Position numbers and translations under genes: made by a program. This document shows positions 1 through 5,045 of a DNA stretch of 9,582 nucleotides, piece after piece (the first letter of the stretch is position 1; each line of letters starts with the position of its first letter). Source of the stretch: Planktomarina sp. (GTDB lineage Bacteria > Pseudomonadota > Alphaproteobacteria > Rhodobacterales > Rhodobacteraceae); contig JAKMFM010000263.1 in the NCBI GenBank assembly GCA_022425445.1, positions 1 through 9,582 of the forward strand. Direction: 5' to 3'. The notes under the pieces are model-generated. The model was not told the DNA's origin and searched no databases. It worked only from the letters and a program-made list of their open reading frames with translations.

Positions 1-512
1 ATGTCACCATCAATCTTGGCACCGCAGGCGGCGGCGGTGTAACCTCGATCGGTGATGACTGTTTGCTGATGGCAGGCTGCCACATTGCCCATGACGCGCG
101 CCTTGGAAACCGGGTCATTATCGTAAATTCTGCGGCGATCGCTGGCCATGTTGTCATTGAGGATGATGTGATCGTCGGCGGACTTTGTGGCGTGCATCAA
201 TTCGTACGCCTTGGAAGGGGCGCTATTATTGGTGCTGTGACTATGGTGACCCATGATGTGATACCTTACGGTCTGGTGCAGGCGTCACGGGGTGAGTTAG
301 ATGGGCTCAATCTTGTTGGGCTTAAGCGCCGAGGCGTCGATCGCGAGGACATTACGGCTCTGCGCGCTGCGTTTCAGATGCTGGCCCAAGGGGAGGGCGC
401 ATTTCAAGATCGTGCAAAACGCCTGGGTGAGGAAACAGACAGCGCCTATGTTAAGGAGATTGTCGATTTTATTTTGGGCGACAGCGGTCGCTCCTTTTTG
501 ACGCCGGGTTGA
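1..512 (+). CDS. lpxA: LpxA, UDP-N-acetylglucosamine acyltransferase (5' end missing)
   Basis: This is the C-terminal 169 residues of the acyltransferase that transfers a 3-hydroxyacyl chain from acyl-ACP to UDP-GlcNAc, the first step of lipid A synthesis in the cytoplasm. The first whole codon is at base 3; roughly 90 N-terminal residues lie outside the window. Visible are left-handed beta-helix hexapeptide repeats, the C-H-I-A-H-D motif at about 78-95, whose second His matches the catalytic His125 of E. coli LpxA, then A-G-H-V, V-H-Q-F and the late L-K-R-R-G motif that contacts the acyl donor. An ATG at 63 is internal, because homology continues upstream of it. The usual N/H-R-G-T motif near base 12 reads N-L-G-T here, and C-x-V-G after the active site reads A-R-L-G. 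lpxI starts 4 nt after the stop, so the two are probably co-transcribed. Identity is secure; the full length cannot be judged. Confidence 0.95.
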   Translation, partial: VTINLGTAGGGGVTSIGDDCLLMAGCHIAHDARLGNRVIIVNSAAIAGHVVIEDDVIVGGLCGVHQFVRLGRGAIIGAVTMVTHDVIPYGLVQASRGELDGLNLVGLKRRGVDREDITALRAAFQMLAQGEGAFQDRAKRLGEETDSAYVKEIVDFILGDSGRSFLTPG

Positions 513-516
513 ACAG

Positions 517-1320
517 ATGCTGGCGCTGATATGCGGGCAGGGCGCCTTGCCAGGTCTGATTGTTCGTAACATGTCCCATGCGCCTGTCATTGCGGCTCTT
601 GAGCAATTTTCGCCTGAGGGTCTGGCTGTTGATTTGACACTTCGGCTTGAAACCCTCGGAACATTCTTAAGGGTATTGAAAGAGCGCGGGGTCTTGCAGG
701 TTTGTTTTGCCGGCGCGATCAGGCGTCCAAAGATCGATCCCGAGCAAATTGATGCGGCCACGCAGCCCTTGGTGGCGCAAATCTCTAGGGCGCTTTCTGG
801 TAGCGATGACGCCGCGTTACGCGCCGTTGTTGATATTTTCGAACAGGCCGGGTTTGAAGTGATTGGATTTACCCATCTCGTGCCAGAGCTTTTGCCGCCG
901 GGCGGTGTGTTGAGCATTCGCCAGCCAATCGAACAAGAGCGACGCGATGTGGCGCGGGCTCATTCGGTGATTGCGGGTCTCTCAGCTTTGGATATCGGGC
1001 AGGGCTGCGTGGTGGCTTCTGGTCATGTTATGGCCGTTGAGGCGTTTGGTGGCACCCGGTGGATGTTGTCCAGCCTCTCATCTGAGCGTCCTACAGATTG
1101 GCCTGAGGGCGGGTTACTTTATAAAGCTCCCAAGGAGGGGCAAGAGCGGCGCATGGACCTGCCGGCTATAGGTCCTGAGACGATGGAGCAGGTAGCGCAG
1201 GCGGGGCTGGCGGGCGTTGCGATTGCGCAAGGCGGCGTGGTTGCGCTGGATTTACCAAAAATCATCGCTGAGGCGGACCGGTTGGGGCTTTTCCTTTGGG
1301 TTTGTGAGGCCGAGCCGTGA
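517..1320 (+). CDS. lpxI: LpxI, UDP-2,3-diacylglucosamine pyrophosphatase
   Basis: A 267-residue protein of the LpxI family (formerly DUF1009). It hydrolyses UDP-2,3-diacylglucosamine to lipid X and UMP, the step done by LpxH in E. coli. Support comes from the N-terminal L-x-x-G-x-G-A-L-P motif (residues 4-12), V-C-F-A-G with R-R-P (62-71), S-D-D-A-A-L-R (96-102), L-D-I-G-Q-G (158-163), L-Y-K-A-P-K (201-206), and R-R-M-D-L-P-x-I-G (211-219), which matches the acidic active-site segment of Caulobacter LpxI. A-G-L-A-G and the L-G-L-F-L end follow. Length is typical. The ATG lies 4 nt after lpxA; I see no strong ribosome-binding site, which suggests translational coupling. The last bases overlap the GTG start of lpxB. 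Its place between lpxA and lpxB is the standard alphaproteobacterial order. Confidence 0.95.
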   Translation: MLALICGQGALPGLIVRNMSHAPVIAALEQFSPEGLAVDLTLRLETLGTFLRVLKERGVLQVCFAGAIRRPKIDPEQIDAATQPLVAQISRALSGSDDAALRAVVDIFEQAGFEVIGFTHLVPELLPPGGVLSIRQPIEQERRDVARAHSVIAGLSALDIGQGCVVASGHVMAVEAFGGTRWMLSSLSSERPTDWPEGGLLYKAPKEGQERRMDLPAIGPETMEQVAQAGLAGVAIAQGGVVALDLPKIIAEADRLGLFLWVCEAEP

Positions 1321-2477
1321 AAGTGTTTGTGGTGGCGGGTGAAGCTTCGGGCGATCGTCTTGGTGCGGATCTAATGCGCGGGTTGCGCCATTTGGTTTCC
1401 GATGTGAGCTTCCGCGGGGTCGCTGGGCCGGAGATGCAAAGCGAAGGTTTGGACAGCTTGTTTGATATGTCAGAGCTCTCTGTCATGGGGTTGGCTGAGG
1501 TTTTGCCAAAATATTTTTCCCTAAAGCGTCGGTTGCATGAAACCGTGGCTGAAGTCTTGGCTTGGAAGGCAGATATTTTGATCACCATCGACAGTCCTGA
1601 TTTTTGTTTGCGGGTGGCGCGGGCTGTGCGGAGTGCTGACCCTAGGATCAGAACGTGCCATTATGTTGCACCCTCCGTTTGGGCGTGGCGCGCGGGGCGT
1701 GCCAAGAAAATGGCAGGCTACATCGATCATGTGCTGGCGCTCCTGCCATTTGAGCCGCCCTATATGGAGTCGGAAGGCATGGCCTGCGATTTTGTGGGCC
1801 ATCCGATTGCAGCTCAATCGCCAATCACTTCCAAACAGATAGCCCAGTTTCAAGCTGATTTCAACTTAGATCCAGCGCGGGAGTCCTTGGTGATTTTACC
1901 GGGCTCTCGAGCCTCAGAAATCAAGCGCCTGTTGCCCGTATTCTGCGAGGTCTTATCGCAGCCTTGTTTTGGAGAGTTTCAGCTTATTTTTCCGACATTG
2001 CCACATCTGGCGCCGCTCTTGCAGGCTCAAATCGATGGTTTGCCGCAGGAAAAACGGCTGATCACAGGCTCCGGACACAGCGCGAAAGCCGCAGCTGAGG
2101 AGCGGCTGGTGGCCTATAGTGCCGCAACAGCGGCTCTGGCGGCCTCTGGCACCGTATCGCTTGAGCTGGCTGCGGTGGGCACTCCGATGGTGATTGCCTA
2201 TAACATGGGCCTTATCTCGCGGCTGGTGATCGGCTCTATGCTTAAAATTGATACGGTGACCTTGGTTAACCTCGTGTCAGAGACCCGCGCTGTTCCAGAG
2301 TTCATCGGTAAAAACTGTACAGCCGAGCCTATTGCACTCGCTTTGCAGCACATATTAACGGCGCCCACGGCGCAGCAGGAGGCCATCGAGGCGACGATGA
2401 CACGCCTAGGCCGTGGAGATCCGGACCTGCACTATCGTGCGGCACGGGCTGTTCTTACGGGGTTGGGACGGGCTTAG
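1317..2477 (+). CDS. lpxB: LpxB, lipid A disaccharide synthase
   Basis: A 386-residue GT19 glycosyltransferase that condenses lipid X with UDP-2,3-diacylglucosamine into the lipid A disaccharide at the inner face of the inner membrane. Seen directly: V-A-G-E-A-S-G-D (residues 6-13), G-V-A-G-P-x-M-Q, S-V-M-G-L-A-E-V-L, T-I-D-S-P-D-F holding the conserved aspartate region, H-Y-V-A-P-S-V-W-A-W-R, L-L-P-F-E-P, F-V-G-H-P-I-A, I-L-P-G-S-R-x-S-E-I, and the donor-site A-S-G-T-V-S-L-E-L-A. The start is GTG at 1317, inside the lpxI stop (GTGA overlap), and homology begins at once with M-K-V-F-V-V-A. Length is normal. The stop overlaps the stop of mnmA on the other strand by 4 nt, so the operon ends without an intergenic terminator. 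It works directly after LpxI in the same pathway. Confidence 0.96.
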   Translation: MKVFVVAGEASGDRLGADLMRGLRHLVSDVSFRGVAGPEMQSEGLDSLFDMSELSVMGLAEVLPKYFSLKRRLHETVAEVLAWKADILITIDSPDFCLRVARAVRSADPRIRTCHYVAPSVWAWRAGRAKKMAGYIDHVLALLPFEPPYMESEGMACDFVGHPIAAQSPITSKQIAQFQADFNLDPARESLVILPGSRASEIKRLLPVFCEVLSQPCFGEFQLIFPTLPHLAPLLQAQIDGLPQEKRLITGSGHSAKAAAEERLVAYSAATAALAASGTVSLELAAVGTPMVIAYNMGLISRLVIGSMLKIDTVTLVNLVSETRAVPEFIGKNCTAEPIALALQHILTAPTAQQEAIEATMTRLGRGDPDLHYRAARAVLTGLGRA

Positions 2478-3610
2478 CCGCGGGTAATCCACCCCCCACC
2501 CAAAACTCGGCTGCCCTCGGGGTCATAAAAAACGCAGGCTTGGCCCGGCGCGACACCCTCTTCGGCTATCATGAGCTCCACCACCGCTTCAGTCTCGGAC
2601 AAGGGGCGCAGCACTGCGTCGCGCGGCGGGCGGGTGGATCTGACTTTGGCGGCGATGCTCCATTCGGCATGCGCGGTCATAGGCTTATCACCAAGCCAAT
2701 TGACCTCCTTAAGTCGCACTTGCCGTGTCGCCAGCATCTCTTTTGGTCCGACAACCACCTCCCGGTTTTCGATGTCCAAACGGACCACGTAGATTGGATC
2801 GGTCAACCCGCCGATTCCAAGACCGCGCCTCTGACCGATAGTGTAATGGATAATGCCGTTATGGGTTCCAAGGACTTTGCCGCTCTGATCAACAATATCG
2901 CCCGGCTTTGCCGAGCCAGGATGCAGCTTTTCAATCACCCCAGCATAGTCACCATCAGGCACGAAGCAAATATCTTGGCTATCTGGTTTATCGGCTACGC
3001 CAAGACCGTATTTGCTCGCCAGAGCCCGGGTTTCAGCCTTTGAGGTCAAATGCCCGAGCGGAAATCGCAGATAGTCGAGCTGCTCTGAGGTGGTCGAGAA
3101 TAAAAAGTAACTTTGATCTCGATTTTGATCTGCAGCCATGTGCAATTGTGCACCGTTCGGGCCTATTTTGCGTTGGATGTAATGGCCCGTGGCCATACAA
3201 TCCGCATCAAGATCTTTGGCCGTTTGCAGCAAGTCTTTAAACTTCACACGCTCATTGCAGCGAATACAAGGGACAGGTGTGGCCCCGGCAAGATAGCTTT
3301 CAGCAAAATCGTCGATCACAGCCTCGCGAAAGGTGTTCTCATAGTCCAGAACATAGTGTGGAAAATTGAGCTCCTCTGCCACGCGGCGCGCGTCGTGAAT
3401 GTCGCGGCCAGCACAGCAAGCGCCCTTTTTGGCAAGTGCCGCTCCATGATCATAAAGTTGAAGCGTAATGCCAACAACATCATAGCCTTGTGCAGCCAAT
3501 TCCGCGGCAACAACTGAACTGTCTACCCCGCCTGACATGGCAACAACCACACGCGTGTCTGCGGGTGCCTTGGCAAAACCAAGGGAATTTAACGGGGTGT
3601 CGTGGCGCAT
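2474..3610 (-). CDS. mnmA: MnmA, tRNA-uridine 2-sulfurtransferase
   Basis: A 378-residue enzyme (also called TrmU) that activates U34 of Lys, Glu and Gln tRNAs with ATP and replaces the 2-oxygen with sulfur delivered by a persulfide relay. The ATP pyrophosphatase PP-loop S-G-G-V-D-S-S is at residues 26-32. The two redox cysteines are seen as Cys118 in C-I-R-C-N-E (E. coli Cys102) and Cys215 in D-S-Q-D-I-C-F (E. coli Cys199). T-G-H-Y, D-Q-S-Y-F-L, H-Y-T-I-G-Q-R-x-G-L and the C-terminal A-P-G-Q-A-C-V-F-Y are all present. The extra Cys pair near 65-66 (G-A-C-C-A-G) is, as I recall it, usual in alphaproteobacterial homologues. The 20-residue lead before the catalytic core resembles Rhodobacterales MnmA, supporting the ATG at 3610. 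No strong ribosome-binding site precedes it. A promoter-like sequence lies about 35 bases upstream. It is divergent from sciP and convergent with lpxB. Confidence 0.96.
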   Translation of the reverse strand: MRHDTPLNSLGFAKAPADTRVVVAMSGGVDSSVVAAELAAQGYDVVGITLQLYDHGAALAKKGACCAGRDIHDARRVAEELNFPHYVLDYENTFREAVIDDFAESYLAGATPVPCIRCNERVKFKDLLQTAKDLDADCMATGHYIQRKIGPNGAQLHMAADQNRDQSYFLFSTTSEQLDYLRFPLGHLTSKAETRALASKYGLGVADKPDSQDICFVPDGDYAGVIEKLHPGSAKPGDIVDQSGKVLGTHNGIIHYTIGQRRGLGIGGLTDPIYVVRLDIENREVVVGPKEMLATRQVRLKEVNWLGDKPMTAHAEWSIAAKVRSTRPPRDAVLRPLSETEAVVELMIAEEGVAPGQACVFYDPEGSRVLGGGWITRG

Positions 3611-3645
3611 GGGAGGTGCTCAGTCCTACAGAATTTCGCAAAATT

Positions 3646-3673
3646 ATCATAACAAAAATCGCGCGCTTCACAA
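3646..3673 (-). promoter_or_regulatory. Candidate sigma70-type promoter for mnmA
   Basis: On the minus strand TTGTGA (3673-3668) and TATGAT (3651-3646) are separated by 16 bases. The -10 matches the TATAAT consensus at five of six positions and the -35 matches TTGACA at four of six. Transcription would start near 3640, about 30 bases before the mnmA ATG at 3610. It lies in the 112-bp divergent gap between mnmA and sciP. I found no equally good promoter for sciP facing the other way. This is a sequence match only. Confidence 0.5.
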
Positions 3674-3722
3674 CACATTAAGTGCTTTGCGGTCATTTGG
3701 CCGCGAGAAAAGAGCTCGCAGC

Positions 3723-4007
3723 ATGTATATTCGTAAGGTTCGCGGTCCGCGCACAGTACAGTTGCCCGATGGTGGGTATTTAAGCCGCGGAGATCTGCCG
3801 CCGCCCAACACAAAGCGCTGGGTCGCTTCACGCAAGGCCGCTGTCGTGAAAGCGGTGCGTTGTGGCCTGCTTTCATTGGAAGAGGCCCGTAGCCTCTATG
3901 ATTTGACACAAGATGAATACAGCAGTTGGCAAACAGCAGTGGCCCGTCACGGCGAATCTGCCCTACGCGCCACCGCTTTAAAAAGGTATCGTCAATTTGA
4001 TCAATAG
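3723..4007 (+). CDS. sciP: SciP, CtrA-inhibitory protein (DUF1153 family)
   Basis: A 94-residue helix-turn-helix protein. In Caulobacter, SciP represses CtrA-activated genes by binding CtrA and/or promoter DNA in a limited part of the cell cycle. Seen here: an N-terminal basic segment ending in G-P-x-T-V-Q-L-P-D-G, then L-P-P-P-N-T-K-R-W-V, R-K-A-A-V-V-K-A-V, G-L-L-S-L-E-E-A-R, L-T-Q-D-E-Y-S-S-W and a basic C-terminus with K-R-Y-R, the standard layout and length of the family. The reading frame is open upstream to about 3537, but that part overlaps mnmA and has no family similarity, so I chose the ATG at 3723. A weak purine-rich ribosome-binding site (about 3708-3714) falls in the loop of a possible 5-bp hairpin (3703-3707 with 3715-3719). 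ctrA follows 80 bp downstream on the same strand, so the regulator and its known partner are adjacent. Confidence 0.9.
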   Translation: MYIRKVRGPRTVQLPDGGYLSRGDLPPPNTKRWVASRKAAVVKAVRCGLLSLEEARSLYDLTQDEYSSWQTAVARHGESALRATALKRYRQFDQ

Positions 4008-4029
4008 CTTACACAAATGGAATTTTTAG

Positions 4030-4044
4030 GTAACATTAAATTAA
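4030..4044 (+). promoter_or_regulatory. Candidate CtrA-binding box upstream of ctrA
   Basis: The Caulobacter CtrA consensus is TTAA-N7-TTAA. Bases 4030-4044 read GTAA-N7-TTAA, a match at seven of eight fixed positions, with the downstream half continuing as TTAACCA, close to the TTAACCAT half-site. It is 43 bp before the ctrA ATG, between sciP and ctrA, where an autoregulatory site would be expected. The stretch is AT-rich, which raises the chance of an accidental match. No GANTC (CcrM) site was seen in this gap. Confidence 0.45.
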
Positions 4045-4087
4045 CCAGTTTATTTCAACATGTATTTAGTTGTCATTGGGGATTTTT

Positions 4088-4801
4088 ATGCGGATACTTT
4101 TGATCGAAGAAGATCCTGCCACGTCAAAAAGTATTGAACTTATGCTGGGGCATGCCAACTTCAACGTTTATACGACGGATCTAGGGGAGGAAGGCAGCGA
4201 TTTAGCCAAACTCTACGACTACGATCTGATTTTGCTGGACTTGGTTCTGCCGGATATCAACGGACATGATGTTCTACGGCAGCTGCGTGTTGCGCGGATT
4301 GATACGCCGATTTTAATTCTATCTGGTGAGACCGATACAGAAAATAAAATGCGCGAATTTGGGTCTGGCGCTGATGATTGTCTGACCAAGCCGTTCCACC
4401 GGGAGGAGTTGATTGCGCGTATTCACGCCATCATTCGCTGGTCAAAAAGGCATTCTCAATCGATCATAAAGACCTGTGATATCGAGGTGAATTTGGACGG
4501 AAAAACCTTAGAAGTACGTGGGAATACCGTACATCTGACTGGTAAAGAGTATCAGATGTTAGAGTTATTGAGTCTGCGCAAAGGAACAACGCTGACCAAG
4601 GAAATGTTCTTAAACCATCTTTACGGTGGTATGGATGAACCTGAGCTTAAAATTATAGATGTTTTCATTTGTAAATTGCATAAGAAGTTGAGCGAAGCAA
4701 CCGGCCGCAAAAATCATATCGAAATGGATTGGGCGCGCGGATATGTGCTGCGTGATCCCAAGCCGGAAGATGTGGCTCAGGATATGGCGATCTCGGCATA
4801 A
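4088..4801 (+). CDS. ctrA: CtrA, cell-cycle response regulator (divergent at conserved positions)
   Basis: A 237-residue OmpR-type response regulator matching CtrA from end to end. Receiver domain: residues 1-115, with the acidic pocket Glu8/Asp9 (usually Asp-Asp), phosphoacceptor Asp51, Ser79 and Lys101. Winged-helix DNA-binding domain: about 125-223; the run from H-L-T-G-K-E-Y-Q-M to D-V-F-I-C-K-L (149-197) is as I remember Caulobacter CtrA. In Rhodobacterales CtrA is generally linked to motility and gene-transfer-agent expression rather than viability. The ATG at 4088 has GGGG at 4078-4081 as its ribosome-binding site; the frame is open further up (TTG at 4070) but homology starts at 4088. 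Odd: several normally near-invariant residues differ, each explicable by one base change: Cys98 for the aromatic switch Tyr, Trp118 for Arg, Arg121 for Gly, Cys130 for Gly, His198 for Arg, and Met213/Asp214/Ala216 for Thr/Val/Gly. The frame is intact. The orthologue is likely, but normal activity is uncertain. Confidence 0.93.
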   Translation: MRILLIEEDPATSKSIELMLGHANFNVYTTDLGEEGSDLAKLYDYDLILLDLVLPDINGHDVLRQLRVARIDTPILILSGETDTENKMREFGSGADDCLTKPFHREELIARIHAIIRWSKRHSQSIIKTCDIEVNLDGKTLEVRGNTVHLTGKEYQMLELLSLRKGTTLTKEMFLNHLYGGMDEPELKIIDVFICKLHKKLSEATGRKNHIEMDWARGYVLRDPKPEDVAQDMAISA

Positions 4802-4876
4802 CAGACAAAATTGCACCTTATATTAGGCCTTTTGGTCATAGGCGTTGCAATCGCTCGCCTCGAGCTGGCTTTGCGC

Positions 4877-4897
4877 GCTGTGCGCTCTGAGCACAGC
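4877..4897. repeat. Inverted repeat in the ctrA-ligA gap
   Basis: GCTGTGC (4877-4883) and GCACAGC (4891-4897) form a perfect 7-bp stem with a 7-base loop, 76 bp after the ctrA stop. No T-run follows on either strand, so it is not a standard intrinsic terminator, though it could stabilise or end the ctrA transcript. The rest of the 244-bp gap (4802-5045) holds no credible gene. It contains a 10-bp palindrome TTAACGTTAA at 4909-4918 and an 11-bp direct repeat GGCGTTGCAAT at 4841 and 4953. Confidence 0.4.
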
Positions 4898-5022
4898 CTT
4901 GTAAGATCTTAACGTTAATTGCTGAACTTCCAGACACGGTCCAAGCCCGATGGGCGTTGCAATGAGATGCAAACCGCAAAGCATAAGGCCTCTGGACGGG
5001 ATCGGATCCAATCCGTAGTTTA

Positions 5023-5041
5023 CCCCGAAGAATCCGGGGGG
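5023..5041 (+). promoter_or_regulatory. ligA ribosome-binding site, possibly held in a hairpin
   Basis: A G-run at 5036-5041 just before the ATG at 5046 is the only candidate ribosome-binding site for ligA and supports that start over the internal Met10. CCCCG (5023-5027) can pair with CGGGG (5035-5039) across a 7-base loop, five GC pairs that would cover the G-run. This could limit ligA translation, but such a short hairpin may also be coincidental. Confidence 0.35.
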
Positions 5042-5045
5042 CGGA

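Noticed and set aside
297..917. Long reverse-strand open frame of about 206 codons across lpxA and lpxI
   Set aside because: It lies opposite two well-supported genes, has a low-complexity Ser/Ala/Cys composition and no recognisable motif.
3537..3722. Upstream extension of the sciP reading frame giving a 156-residue protein
   Set aside because: The extension overlaps the start of mnmA on the other strand and shows no resemblance to the family; the protein from 3723 has the usual SciP length.
4088..4801. ctrA as a pseudogene
   Set aside because: The frame is full length, has a ribosome-binding site and the phosphoacceptor, and most of the DNA-binding domain is unchanged; altered but coding is the better description.
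4877..4897. Inverted repeat as an intrinsic terminator of ctrA
   Set aside because: No T-run follows on either strand, so it is kept only as an inverted repeat.
4909..4918. Palindrome TTAACGTTAA as a CtrA box before ligA
   Set aside because: The two TTAA elements are 2 bases apart, not 7, and no partner exists at the right spacing.
4841..4963. Direct repeat GGCGTTGCAAT at 4841 and 4953
   Set aside because: Only two copies 112 bp apart with no extension; too little to claim an element or operator.
4950..5018. A 22-codon ATG frame that could be a leader peptide for ligA
   Set aside because: No ribosome-binding site and no run of regulatory codons; it is most likely accidental.
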